A DNA stretch of 38,397 nucleotides from SKLM01 sp964542755 (GTDB taxonomy: Bacteria; Chloroflexota; Anaerolineae; B4-G1). Shown here one piece after another: positions 1 through 8,263 of the stretch (within the stretch, counting starts at the first letter, position 1; every line of letters starts with the position of its first letter). The stretch spans positions 1 to 38,397 of the forward strand of contig CAZIWL010000029.1 in NCBI GenBank assembly GCA_964542755.1, read 5' to 3'. The translations under genes were made by a program, and so were the position numbers. Under the pieces are notes generated by a model. It was not told the DNA's origin, searched no databases, and saw only the letters and a program-made list of their open reading frames with translations.

Positions 1-285
1 TGCGACTGAACCACATCCACGGGCAGACCCATTCGAGCGAGCGCCTGTCTGCGCCTGTTGAGTAGACGTTGAGCGAAGCGACACGTCGTATCGAGACCAA
101 GAGAGCGGCACATCCCAGCCGATTCCGCCGCGCAAGCCGCTCCTTGATCTCGACGCCGTGCTGAGCTTGTCGCTCATATTTAACCCGTCGAAATGAAGCA
201 TACACCAAGCCAACGGCTCTGGGCACTCGATCGGCGTCCCTTCGAAGGTTTTCCTTTCAAAACGTCTGCGCACCAGCCTGCCAGC
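1..285. other. intergenic, no gene seen
   Basis: I see no convincing gene here. The short open frame that could start at 193 has no ribosome binding site and no recognisable protein character. Around 66-95 and 146-176 there are short segments (GTTGAGCGAAGCGACA, GCTGAGCTTGTCGCTC) resembling dispersed imperfect repeats that are common in intergenic DNA of metagenomic bacteria. This is an impression, not a comparison. The promoter of the next gene begins at 286. Confidence 0.4.
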
Positions 286-314
286 TTGCCAGCGCCCGAC
301 AAGCCGTGTATACT
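286..314 (+). promoter_or_regulatory. sigma70-type promoter of the EamA gene
   Basis: A -35 box TTGCCA (286-291) and a -10 box TATACT (309-314) are separated by exactly 17 bp. The expected start point falls at about 321, one or two bases before an ATG at 323. The transcript would therefore be leaderless, with the ATG in the same frame as the downstream permease. The same geometry is seen at the promoters before 26341 and 28472. Confidence 0.6.
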
Positions 315-412
315 CCCACCCAATGCACACAACGACGCCGCGTCTCACCGGAAGCACGCCTCGATAAGGACTGCCTCCCATCGCTGACCAACCACCTCCC
401 CTCCGCGGCTAT

Positions 413-1396
413 GTGATCTGCTTTGTGGGTACGGCCATCTGGTCGGCCGCAGCCGTCTTCATTAGCTACCTCTCCACGCGCTTCAACATGCCGCCCCTGC
501 CGCTGGCCTTCTGGCGCGACTTCCTGGTCACTTGTTCCTTGGCTCTAGCCCTCCTGGTGGCAGCCCGCCCCCTCCTTCGCCTGGATCGCCGCCATCTCCG
601 CTTCTTCGTCCTCTACGGCTTCATCCTGGCCATCTTCAACACGCTCTGGACCGTCTCTGTGCGCCTGAACGGGGCTGCGCTCGCCACGCTCCTCATCTAC
701 ATCTCGCCGGCCTTCACCGCTTTCGTCGGCTGGCGTTGGCTGGACGAGGAGCTGACGACACCTAAACTCGTGGCCATAGGACTGAGCCTGATCGGCTGCG
801 TCCTCGCCTCCGGGGCACACGATCCCTCCGCGTGGCGGCTCAACCCCGTGGGCATCGCCGCGGGCCTGGCGACGGGGCTCGCCTTCACCTTCTACAGTAT
901 GATGGGGAAGAAAGCGTCGGGGAAGGGCATCAACCCCTGGACGACGACGCTCTACGCCTTTGCCTTCGGATCGGGCTTCCTGCTGCTACTTCAGCGTCCC
1001 GATACCCTCTTCTGGCTCTCAAAGCCGCTTTCCCAACCGCTGTCGGCTGGTCCGGGGGGCCTGCGCGAGGCGGCGCTCGGTTGGGGCACCATGCTGCTCC
1101 TCGCCATCGGACCGACCCTGGGGGGATACGGCCTCTATACCGTCAGCCTCACCCATCTCCCGACCTCCACGGCTAACCTCATCGTTACCTTGGAGCCCGC
1201 GATGACGGCCGCCCTGGCCTACGTCTTTCTACGGGAGCGGCTCACCACGTCGCAGTTGCTGGGAGGTGCTGTCGTACTGATAGGGGTCTTCATCCTGCGG
1301 ATCAGCGAGAGGAGACCTCGTCTCGCCGCCGTACCGTCAGAAAACGCCAGCATCCCGCCTGAAGGCGCCAGACCTGGCCATAGCTTCGAACCTTAG
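413..1396 (+). CDS. EamA/DMT-family transporter (N-terminus possibly disrupted)
   Basis: This is a drug/metabolite-transporter superfamily permease of the inner membrane; the substrate cannot be told. The product has two EamA repeats (about residues 1-137 and 150-297), roughly ten hydrophobic segments, and a polar 30-residue tail. The internal duplication and the conserved start TAIWSAAAVFISYL of TM1 are typical. The first start available in the uninterrupted frame is GTG 413, which lacks a Shine-Dalgarno and begins right at TM1. An ATG at 323, in the same frame and just after a consensus promoter, would add a normal polar N-terminus ending PPLRGY. A TAA at 365-367 interrupts that version. 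The gene may be translated by re-initiation at 413, be a fresh pseudogene, or contain a base error. Family call secure, start not. Confidence 0.8.
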   Translation: MICFVGTAIWSAAAVFISYLSTRFNMPPLPLAFWRDFLVTCSLALALLVAARPLLRLDRRHLRFFVLYGFILAIFNTLWTVSVRLNGAALATLLIYISPAFTAFVGWRWLDEELTTPKLVAIGLSLIGCVLASGAHDPSAWRLNPVGIAAGLATGLAFTFYSMMGKKASGKGINPWTTTLYAFAFGSGFLLLLQRPDTLFWLSKPLSQPLSAGPGGLREAALGWGTMLLLAIGPTLGGYGLYTVSLTHLPTSTANLIVTLEPAMTAALAYVFLRERLTTSQLLGGAVVLIGVFILRISERRPRLAAVPSENASIPPEGARPGHSFEP

Positions 1397-1724
1397 ACGT
1401 TACCGTGCGGGGTCGCCGCAATTATGTGACCCCGGTCCACGTACGAGCGCCGTCGGCCCAATGCCGAGCCCGCGTTAGAATCAGGCCCCACGGTGCGCCG
1501 CGGATCCCCGCTCGGGTGGAGAGGCTGCCGGGACCTGCCCCCCCCGCAGCCTTCAGGCGCGCCCACCGTCCGCTCTGTACACCGGGCCGCCGCCTACCGC
1601 AAGCGTGTTGTCCATAGCGCTGACTGACCGACCAGGAGCCCTCAAGCCGGGGACCTGCCGGGCTCCGGCGGTGCTGGCGCGTGTTTCCCCGGCAGCCGCC
1701 CCCGGCAGAGCCCCATCCTAGAAG
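1397..1724. other. convergent intergenic region
   Basis: This region lies between the ends of two convergent genes, the EamA permease and the holin-like protein. I find no gene. It is very GC-rich and contains several short C- or G-runs and inverted segments; the clearest is the hairpin at 1409-1433. The short open frames present lack ribosome binding sites. Confidence 0.5.
1409..1433 (+). terminator. possible terminator hairpin after EamA gene
   Basis: GGGGTCGC (1409-1416) can pair with GTGACCCC (1426-1433), giving an 8-bp stem (one G-U pair) with a 9-base loop. It sits 12 bases after the stop codon of the permease. No T-tract follows, so this would be an atypical terminator or an mRNA 3'-end stabiliser. 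Confidence 0.35.
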
Positions 1725-2114
1725 CTAGCGCCAAGCTCCATCCTGTCTGTCGTCTTCCTCCCTCACCACAGCCGAGAGAATCACAGAGACGACACTCACG
1801 ATCAGCCCGCCCAGGAAAGCGGCGCCAAACCCGTCCACGGTGTAGCCCACGCCGAACCAGCTCTGGGCAATCTCCGAGGCCAACCACAGGGTGAATCCAT
1901 TGATGACCAGGACGAAGATGCCCAGGGTCAGGATGATCAGCGGGCACGTCAGCAGCTTCAGAATAGGACGCACGATGGCGTTGATCAGCGCCAATATGAT
2001 GGCCATCACGGCATAGACGGTCCAGCCGTCGCCCTCCACCACGATGCCCGGCACCAGCCACGCTGCCGCGAACAGCGCCAGACCGGTAATCACCCAACGA
2101 ATCAGAATCTTCAT
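1725..2114 (-). CDS. phage-holin-superfamily-IV / YvlD-like 4-TM membrane protein
   Basis: This is a 129-residue inner-membrane protein of four hydrophobic segments. It matches by pattern the 'mycobacterial 4-TM phage holin, superfamily IV' (YvlD-like) family. Family hallmarks visible are the N-terminal KILIRWVITGLAL helix, the ALINAIVRPILKLLTCP loop (residues about 43-59), and a glycine-rich AAFLGGLIVSVVSVILS last helix. Despite the name, these chromosomal proteins are usually not lytic and their role is poorly known. ATG 2114 follows a perfect AGGAGG (2122-2127) with a 7-base gap. A TAGAAT -10-like box lies at 2136-2141 but I see no good -35. It ends the minus-strand run and faces the EamA gene. 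No other phage genes are nearby, so nothing supports a prophage. Confidence 0.8.
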   Translation of the reverse strand: MKILIRWVITGLALFAAAWLVPGIVVEGDGWTVYAVMAIILALINAIVRPILKLLTCPLIILTLGIFVLVINGFTLWLASEIAQSWFGVGYTVDGFGAAFLGGLIVSVVSVILSAVVREEDDRQDGAWR

Positions 2115-2222
2115 GATACTCCCTCCTTTTGCCCTATTCTACGTCATGCACGCGGAGAAGTTGCATACCATAGCTATGCGCTCTGCGCTTCGCTCCTCCG
2201 CGCCACGCTCCGTTCTCCCTCG

Positions 2223-2609
2223 CTACACCACGTCCACCCAGCCGGGGTCCTCGAACCGCTGAATCTCCACCAGATACCCGTTTGGATCCCGCAAGAAGCA
2301 GTGATAGATGTCGTACCTCGGATTGTACACAGGCTCCATCTCAAACGTCACCCCTTGGTCCTTCAACAGAGCATACCAGCGGTCGACCTCCTCGGTGACG
2401 AGCGTCAGGATAACCCCACCGGGGTCGGAGGGCGCCTCCTTCCGCTCACAGAAGCCCAGGAATCCGTTCTCCGCCACACGGTAGATGCGGCAGTCCCCCT
2501 GGTCCAGAGCTACCGGGAGACCCATCAGCTCCTCGTAGAAGTGGGCTGTGAGCTGCAGATTTCTAGTATACAGGAACGTCGTATAATGCTCAATCGGTGG
2601 GTGTTTCAC
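2223..2609 (-). CDS. VOC (glyoxalase/bleomycin-resistance/dioxygenase) family protein
   Basis: This is a small soluble protein of about 128 residues with the paired beta-alpha-beta-beta-beta modules of the vicinal-oxygen-chelate fold. The first module opens IEHYTTFLYTRNLQLTAHFY and the second ends YHCFLRDPNGYLVEIQRF. Candidate metal ligands are the His of IEHY, the His of YHCF and the Glu of LVEI. The DPNGYLVE box is the usual family signature. Substrate cannot be inferred: isomerase, lyase, dioxygenase and binding proteins all share this fold. I place the start at GTG 2609 because AAGGAG (2620-2625) lies 10 bases upstream; a TTG at 2630 is also open but overlaps that site. It is transcribed in the direction of the holin-like gene, 108 bases away. 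Confidence 0.82.
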   Translation of the reverse strand: MKHPPIEHYTTFLYTRNLQLTAHFYEELMGLPVALDQGDCRIYRVAENGFLGFCERKEAPSDPGGVILTLVTEEVDRWYALLKDQGVTFEMEPVYNPRYDIYHCFLRDPNGYLVEIQRFEDPGWVDVV

Positions 2610-2619
2610 AGGTGCGTAT

Positions 2620-2625
2620 CTCCTT
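2620..2625 (-). promoter_or_regulatory. Shine-Dalgarno fixing the VOC start
   Basis: AAGGAG, 10 bases before GTG 2609. It overlaps the codons that an upstream TTG start (2630) would use, so the shorter protein is preferred. Confidence 0.55.
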
Positions 2626-2719
2626 GACAAATTGCTGCGCGACTGAAGGACCCGATCGATGTCTCAACGGCTCGAGCCCGTGAAAAGGTCTCAACGTGGC
2701 CGACGTGGCGCGAGGTAGC

Positions 2720-3592
2720 CTAGCCCAGAACGTACATCACGACGACGACGCTAGCTCCCCAGAGGAGGATGGAGGCCTGGAGCGCTCGATCCGAAAGGAC
2801 GACCTCCTCAGGCGCGCCTCCCAGCTCCTTGACGTGGATCAGATACAGGTAGCGGAAGATGCCGTACAGCACGAAGGGTATCGTCAGCATCATCGTGTGG
2901 TTGCGGGGCAGATTGGGGGCGGAGAACGTATACAGCGCGTAGGCCACCAGCGTCGATGCGGTGACGATGCTGAGGATGTGGTCCAGCAGTGGCAGGTTGT
3001 AGTGCTCCAGGGCTTGTCGATGCCCCGCCGCCCCTTCCTTCAGGAGCACCAGCTCGTGCCGCCGCTTCCCAAAGCCGATAAGCAGGGCGAGAAGCATCAT
3101 ACAGACGTAGAGCCAGGGGGAGAACCGCTCCGCCTCCACCAACGGCACCCCGGCCGCCACGCGGAGCAGGAAGCCGCTGGCGACGATCATCACGTCGATG
3201 ATGACGAAGTTCTTCAGCCAGAAGGAGTATCCAATCTGTAGGAACAGGTAAGCCGTCAGGATACCACCCAGCCAGACGTCCAGCAGAAACCCCAGGGGCA
3301 AGGCGACCAGGGGGATCAGCACCGCAGCCCCGCGCGCGGCGCCGATGCTCAGCTCCCCGGCGGCCAGCGGGCGGTTCCTCTTCTTCGGATGGTTCCGGTC
3401 TTTCTCAATGTCCGCCAGATCGTTGATGATGTAGACCGTGCCTGAGGTCAGACAGAGAAGTACGAACCCCGCCACTGTCGGCAGCAGGTAGCGTGGCTGG
3501 AAAAGCTTCTCATCGAAGATAAGGGGCGCGAAGACGAAGACGTTCTTGAACCACTGCTTGGGCCGCATAGTCTTGATCAAACCGCCGAGCAA
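2720..3592 (-). CDS. UbiA-family decaprenyl-phosphate phosphoribosyltransferase-like
   Basis: This is an integral-membrane prenyltransferase of about 290 residues. It carries the first Asp-rich motif of the UbiA superfamily in the form NDLADIEKDRNHPKKRNRP (about residues 57-75), which is the form seen in 5-phosphoribosyl-1-pyrophosphate:decaprenyl-phosphate phosphoribosyltransferases. The N-terminal RPKQWFKNVFVFAPL and the second motif IDVMIVASGFLLR agree. The family transfers phosphoribose from PRPP to a polyprenyl phosphate, giving a precursor of lipid-linked arabinose or ribose sugars. I choose TTG 3592 because a perfect AGGAGG lies 6 bases upstream (3599-3604); a GTG at 3664 would add 24 basic residues and has a poor site. 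Prenyl chain length and final sugar are inference. Its role probably links to the glycosyltransferases further along. Confidence 0.82.
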   Translation of the reverse strand: MLGGLIKTMRPKQWFKNVFVFAPLIFDEKLFQPRYLLPTVAGFVLLCLTSGTVYIINDLADIEKDRNHPKKRNRPLAAGELSIGAARGAAVLIPLVALPLGFLLDVWLGGILTAYLFLQIGYSFWLKNFVIIDVMIVASGFLLRVAAGVPLVEAERFSPWLYVCMMLLALLIGFGKRRHELVLLKEGAAGHRQALEHYNLPLLDHILSIVTASTLVAYALYTFSAPNLPRNHTMMLTIPFVLYGIFRYLYLIHVKELGGAPEEVVLSDRALQASILLWGASVVVVMYVLG

Positions 3593-3598
3593 GGTACC

Positions 3599-3604
3599 CC
3601 TCCT
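3599..3604 (-). promoter_or_regulatory. Shine-Dalgarno fixing a TTG start of the UbiA-family gene
   Basis: A perfect AGGAGG, 6 bases before TTG 3590-3592. It would lie inside the reading frame if the distant GTG at 3664 were used, so the TTG is the better start. Confidence 0.6.
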
Positions 3605-3745
3605 CTTGAACCGCTGGGACAGCCGCAGGTTTCCTCGATCGCTGGATGCTGGTAGCCGGACCACCTCACGTGGTACCCACCACGGGTGTGGCGCGTGAGA
3701 ACGCCATCGATCCCGCCCTCGTCCTTCCCACGCCCTCCCACAAGG

Positions 3746-5629
3746 CTAGAGGCCCAGATCATCCGCCAGCCATCCCAGCGCCAGCTCCTCGAGCTTCGCG
3801 CGCGTGGGCCGCCCTGCCTCATCCCAGCCGCACATCCCGTAGTAGATCGCCTTCGCCTCTTCCACTTCCTCCGCCGTCACCCCCACGCCGTCGCTCGGGC
3901 CGCCCTTGAGCGGCGCCAACACCTTGGCAGGCACCGTATCGGCCTCCGACCCTACCCCCTCTCGAGCGTTGAACGCCCGCAGCATATTCAGCCGTCGCTC
4001 CCCCACCTTCATCAGCTCCCACAGGCTCGTATTCCATCCGGTCACCGCGCGCACCAGTTCGACCAGTTGGTTGGCGTCGTACAGATGCCATGACGGCCCC
4101 CACACGAACTGACATACGCTGACGCTGTCGGTGATACTGTTCCACCGCTGCGTGTAGACGGCGAAACGCACCTTCTCGGCATCCAGCGTATTCGACGGCT
4201 GAGGATCCAGGAGGCCCAATTGAGCCATGCGGTCTCCATAAGCCTGGTACGTCGGGTCGTGCTGATGCGATTGGTGATCGGCGCCGAAGGGATTGACGGC
4301 GTAGATCAGAGCGAGGCTCCGCTTAAGCTCGGGCATGTGGGCCGGGAGTTCGTGACCCTTCACCTCCACCAGCAGTTCCTCCCCCACGCCCAGCTCCTCA
4401 GCCGCTCGTCTTGAGCCCTCGCCCAGCGTCCGTCCGAACCCCTCCCTCTCGCCGATCTGCCTCACCGTCTCAACCAGGGCCTCCCCGTTTCCGAACCGTA
4501 GCTCGATGCCGCCGGTATGCTCCGGGCCAATGAGCTCCTGCTCGTAGCAGTCCATCGCCCATGCGATGGTCGCTCCGCAAGAGATCGTATCCATGCCGTA
4601 CATGTTGCACAGCTGATTAGCGTACGAGATCGCCTCCAGATCGTCTACACCGCAGTATGACCCCATCGTCGCCAGCGTCTCATACTCGGGCCCGCCGTAC
4701 CGGGGATCGAGCGCAAAGGTGCTCCCCTCCGACTCCACCACGCGTTTGCATCGCACGACGCAGCCGTAGCACGTGTCGCGCTCCTTCAGGATCGTATCCG
4801 ACAGGCGCCGGCCCGAGATCGCGTCGGCACCCTCGAACACACCGCTCGACCAGTTCCGGGTCGGCAGCCCGCCCACGTGGTTCTGGGCCGAAACCGTCTG
4901 CGCCGTCCCGAAGACCCCCAGGCCGTAGACGTCCGACGTCTCAAAGTGATCTGCTCCCCATTTCGCCAGCTCGCGCACTCTCTCTCGATCCGCCATCTCC
5001 GGACGGTTGTGTCCTCGGACCGCGACCGCCTTCAGTTTCTTGGACGCCATCACCAGTCCCATGCCCGTCCGTCCGTTCGCCCGGTTGGCGTGGTTGATCA
5101 GGGCGCTGAATCGAACGCCCCTCTCCGCAGCGGGCCCGCACTGGAGCACCTCCACCCGCTGGTCATCCAACTCATCGCGGATAGCATCCTCCACCTCGGC
5201 CGTGAAGCGTCCCCACAAATGGCCGGCATCACGCAACTGGGCCTCACCATCCTCGATCCACAAGTAGACCGGCGTCTCAGACGCACCCCGTATGACGATG
5301 CCGTCGAATCCCGCAAACTTGAGCTCCGCCGGCCAGAATCCCCCGGCCTGCGCATCCCCCACCAGGCCCGTCTCCGGCGACTTGGCCGTTGCCGTGACCC
5401 GAGACTGGCCTGACACCGGCGCGCCCACCACGACGCCCGTCATCAGGCACAGCGTATTCTCCGGCCCCAGCGGGTCAGCGTTGGCCGGCGTCTTCTTCAG
5501 CAAGTAGTGAGCTCCCATAGCGCTACCGCCGAGATACTTGCGGTAGAACGCCACGCCGGGTTCCTCCACCTCCAGCGTGCGAGTCGTTAGATCAACGTGC
5601 AGTATCTTCCCTTGGAATCCGTATGCCAT
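3746..5629 (-). CDS. aldehyde:ferredoxin oxidoreductase (AOR family)
   Basis: This is a 627-residue tungsten/molybdenum-pterin enzyme that oxidises aldehydes to acids with reduction of ferredoxin. The N-terminal domain (about 1-205) has the family start YGFQGKILHVDLTTR, the SGQSRVTATAKSPETGL segment, and GRTGMGLVMASKKLKAVAV (186-204). The C-terminal domains hold CYGCVVRC (287-294) for three ligands of the [4Fe-4S] cluster. A later Cys in SVSVCQFVWG is a good fourth. The stretch PEYETLATMGSYCGVDD (314-330) is also characteristic. Length is normal for the family (about 600-700). ATG 5629 follows GGGAGG by 8 bases. Such enzymes act in anaerobic amino-acid or sugar breakdown; the neighbouring 2-oxoacid:ferredoxin oxidoreductase would share ferredoxin. 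Exact substrate and metal are not deducible. Confidence 0.93.
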   Translation of the reverse strand: MAYGFQGKILHVDLTTRTLEVEEPGVAFYRKYLGGSAMGAHYLLKKTPANADPLGPENTLCLMTGVVVGAPVSGQSRVTATAKSPETGLVGDAQAGGFWPAELKFAGFDGIVIRGASETPVYLWIEDGEAQLRDAGHLWGRFTAEVEDAIRDELDDQRVEVLQCGPAAERGVRFSALINHANRANGRTGMGLVMASKKLKAVAVRGHNRPEMADRERVRELAKWGADHFETSDVYGLGVFGTAQTVSAQNHVGGLPTRNWSSGVFEGADAISGRRLSDTILKERDTCYGCVVRCKRVVESEGSTFALDPRYGGPEYETLATMGSYCGVDDLEAISYANQLCNMYGMDTISCGATIAWAMDCYEQELIGPEHTGGIELRFGNGEALVETVRQIGEREGFGRTLGEGSRRAAEELGVGEELLVEVKGHELPAHMPELKRSLALIYAVNPFGADHQSHQHDPTYQAYGDRMAQLGLLDPQPSNTLDAEKVRFAVYTQRWNSITDSVSVCQFVWGPSWHLYDANQLVELVRAVTGWNTSLWELMKVGERRLNMLRAFNAREGVGSEADTVPAKVLAPLKGGPSDGVGVTAEEVEEAKAIYYGMCGWDEAGRPTRAKLEELALGWLADDLGL

Positions 5630-5858
5630 GCTCTCACCCTCCCAACTAAGTCTGCTCAGGAGTAGTCATCCGTCGCCATCTCTCATACTCCAAGAATTCG
5701 GTCCCTCGACCGTGTGTAACCCCGCGCAGCGGCGGTCAACAATTGCCAGCAACCGGTCTGACGGCCGGCGCTGTCCCCCTCGTCGCGCTGCACCTCAATC
5801 GTCCTCCCCTCGGTCTCTGGAGCACGACGCGGACTGCGCCTCCTGCCTGGAAGGACAG

Positions 5859-6914
5859 CTACCCGTCATCCCGATCCGACCCAAAAACCCGTCCATGGGC
5901 CCGCCGATAATCCTCCCGCTTCGTCTGGGCGTAGATCCGCGTCGTGGCCGGCGAGGCGTGGCCCAGAGCGTACTGGGTCAGCGCCAGATCGCCCGTCTCG
6001 CTCAGAAACTCCGTCGCAAAATAATGTCTCAGTGTGTGCGGCGTGAGATGGAAACGCTCCATAATCCCCGCTCGCGACGCCAAATCCACAAACGTATTCT
6101 GTACACTCCTCGTAGACAACGGCAGGACCCTGTCCCCAGCCCCCCGGTCGTGCCGCGAGAAGACCGGCAAGCTGGACAGAGGCCGCCGCTCGGCACCATC
6201 GGCCCGAGCCTTGAGATAGGTCTGGATAGCTTCCCAGGCACGGTCGGAGAACAGCACCTCCCGGTCCTTCTTCCCCTTCCCGTACTTGACGAGCGCGCCC
6301 TTCTCGTCGTAGAGCAAATGTCCTCGCTCCAAACGGACCAACTCCCCCACGCGCATCCCCGAGCTCAACAGTGCCTCCACAACTGCGATCTCGCGCAGCC
6401 GGATGAGCCTCTTACGCCGTCGAACGCTGTCCGCCACGCCCTCCGGAAGATCCAGGGGCGCCCGCACCTCCTCCAGGAGCATCCTCACCACCTCCGTCGA
6501 CGGAAGCTTATCCGGAGGAAGCTTGTCACGATTCCTCTGCCGCCCGGCCCGCGACAGCGTCCGCCGCAGCGCATCGTATGACGTCCCGTCCAGCGCAAGC
6601 GCCTCCGTCTCCACCACCAGGAAATCCAGGAACCCGGAGACAGCGGAGAAGTACGTAGACTTCGTGGCCTCAGACACCCTTCGCTCATCCCCGTCGGCTA
6701 CCTCCTCGACCAGGTAATCATACAGCCAGGTGACGAAGTCCGTGACCAGCCCGGGGCGCAGCACGTCCACCTTGATCTCCGCCGGGTCCATCCCCCGGTC
6801 CTCCAGATACCCACGCAGGTGGTTCAACCCCGTAGCATACGTGTCCGCCGTCGCCTTCGACCGGGTGGCCCGCAGGTAGTCCAAGTACCGCTCGACGGCC
6901 TGATCAATCGTCAT
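5859..6914 (-). CDS. tyrosine recombinase/integrase (XerC/D-like)
   Basis: This is a site-specific DNA recombinase of about 351 residues. A SAM-like core-binding domain (about 3-110) opens TIDQAVERYLDYL. The catalytic domain has all expected residues: Arg188 in SGMRVGEL, the beta-hairpin Lys in GKGKKDR (212-218), His293 and Arg296 in HTLRHYFA, His319 in ALGHAS and the nucleophile Tyr328 in TTRIYAQ. It is therefore predicted active. ATG 6914 has GAGG five bases upstream; a TTG at 6938 would extend it by eight residues. It is slightly longer than XerC/XerD (about 300), with an insert of roughly 50 residues between domains. It sits between two metabolic genes on the same strand, with no att site, partner integrase or cargo that I can see. 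It may be a chromosomal Xer paralogue or a remnant of an integrated element. Confidence 0.9.
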   Translation of the reverse strand: MTIDQAVERYLDYLRATRSKATADTYATGLNHLRGYLEDRGMDPAEIKVDVLRPGLVTDFVTWLYDYLVEEVADGDERRVSEATKSTYFSAVSGFLDFLVVETEALALDGTSYDALRRTLSRAGRQRNRDKLPPDKLPSTEVVRMLLEEVRAPLDLPEGVADSVRRRKRLIRLREIAVVEALLSSGMRVGELVRLERGHLLYDEKGALVKYGKGKKDREVLFSDRAWEAIQTYLKARADGAERRPLSSLPVFSRHDRGAGDRVLPLSTRSVQNTFVDLASRAGIMERFHLTPHTLRHYFATEFLSETGDLALTQYALGHASPATTRIYAQTKREDYRRAHGRVFGSDRDDG

Positions 6915-6988
6915 CAGGGCCTCTGTTCGTCGGGCCAACTATGCAGATGCGCTCTACCATCTCTACGTCCGCCTCCGCCACTGTAGAC

Positions 6989-8263
6989 CTAGGTCGCTTT
7001 CACTCCGTCCAAGAGCCTATCGGGCACGTACTGAGCGATCGAGCTTTCCCGAATCACCTCAATGAGCGCCTCCGAGCCGATCATCTCGGTCTCGCCCACC
7101 AGCGTGAGCAAGCTGTAGATCGCTGCGTTACGCGGGCCGGCGCGACCGCGGAAATCCCGGACCCAGACCTCGGCCTTCGTCTCGGGCGGCTGAAGGCTCT
7201 CGTCGATCCACACCCTCCCCGCCGTCATCGCCGCGATACGCTCCCGGTTGTGCGCCAGGCCATCGTCCGACGTGATCACCACCGCGTCCGGCTCCGCGAT
7301 GCCGTGATAGAGAATCGGCTCTCGCGACAGGATCACCTCCGCCGTCGAAAACCCCACGCCTACGGTCACCGGATAGCTCCCCTTCTTGGTGGCGTGCAGC
7401 CCAGACGCCATAGCAGCCTCTACCAGAAGCTCCGCTGCACGCTGGGCACCCTCACCCGCGGATCCCCCCAGAACAAGCGAGAAACGCCCCTCGAGCGCTG
7501 AGCCAAACCGTACGTTGGTCTCTCGGACCTGCTCCGGGGCCACGAGGGACGCGCGCGGCTGCTCGTCCCTCAGCCGGAAAGGCGCCCGCTCCTCTCCCCT
7601 CCAGATGCCCGGCTCGTATCCCACCTCCTCCGCCAGCTGCCGCAAGCGGAGATCGGGATTCATCTTGAGCGCGTGACTCGTGCAGAGTTCCAGTACCTCC
7701 ACCAGCGCGAACCCCTCCACCGCCAGTGCCTCGGCCAGGACATCGGAGAAATCGCCCAGCCCCAGCACGCGGCGAGCATACGGCGCGCCGGCCTTGTGCA
7801 CCAGCTGACAGATATCGTGGTGGGGATACGGGCTCCCCTCCCGCGCGATCACGGTCCGGAAGCCGTGAGGCGTCAAGCCGCTGGGCTGGCCCCCGGTCAT
7901 CCCGTAGAGCATGTTGTTGTGGATCACCACGGTCACATTCACGTTCAGCCGAGCCGCTTCCAGCAGGTGCTGGAGTCCGATGGTCGCCCCACCGTCCCCA
8001 ATGAAGACCACCACATCCTTGTCCCTCGGCAGCGCCATCGCGATACCGCCGCCCAGCGCCACCGATCGACCGTGAAGCCCGTGCACAGTATGCGTGGCGA
8101 AATTCCGGCCCACGATGCCATGGCAGCCAATGTCTGTCAACAGGACGACGTCAAGCGGTCGCCGGTCCAACATCTCCAGTGCACGCACCGTGTTTCTCGC
8201 AACTTGATGGTGTCCGCAGCCCTTGCAGTATGGGAAGTCGGGGTTGATGAGGAACTCGCTCAT
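6989..8263 (-). CDS. 2-oxoacid:ferredoxin oxidoreductase, beta-gamma fusion
   Basis: This protein carries the thiamine-pyrophosphate-binding and gamma domains of a 2-oxoacid:ferredoxin oxidoreductase, which makes an acyl-CoA, CO2 and reduced ferredoxin. The beta part (about 1-245) has CKGCGH (13-18) and a further Cys47 in TDIGCHG, likely Fe-S ligands. It also has the TPP site GDGGATIG (89-96) through HNN (115-117). A later Cys in LELCTSHALKMN may be the fourth ligand. From about residue 250 the sequence becomes a gamma domain: LVLGGSAGEGAQRAAELL, the GSYPVTVGVGFSTAEVI segment, and EPDAVVITSDDG. Gamma is more often fused to alpha or separate, so this arrangement is notable. The start ATG overlaps the alpha gene's stop by four bases (8260-8263), implying translational coupling. 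Substrate (pyruvate, 2-oxoglutarate, branched or aryl 2-oxoacid) is not resolved. Confidence 0.87.
   Translation of the reverse strand: MSEFLINPDFPYCKGCGHHQVARNTVRALEMLDRRPLDVVLLTDIGCHGIVGRNFATHTVHGLHGRSVALGGGIAMALPRDKDVVVFIGDGGATIGLQHLLEAARLNVNVTVVIHNNMLYGMTGGQPSGLTPHGFRTVIAREGSPYPHHDICQLVHKAGAPYARRVLGLGDFSDVLAEALAVEGFALVEVLELCTSHALKMNPDLRLRQLAEEVGYEPGIWRGEERAPFRLRDEQPRASLVAPEQVRETNVRFGSALEGRFSLVLGGSAGEGAQRAAELLVEAAMASGLHATKKGSYPVTVGVGFSTAEVILSREPILYHGIAEPDAVVITSDDGLAHNRERIAAMTAGRVWIDESLQPPETKAEVWVRDFRGRAGPRNAAIYSLLTLVGETEMIGSEALIEVIRESSIAQYVPDRLLDGVKAT

Noticed and set aside
193..387. Small open frame of 64 codons left of the EamA gene
   Set aside because: It has no ribosome binding site, and the EamA promoter lies within it.
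1725..2114. Prophage, suggested by a holin-family protein and a recombinase in the same region
   Set aside because: The holin-superfamily-IV protein is a common chromosomal protein, the recombinase is almost 4 kb away, and no structural or lysis genes occur.
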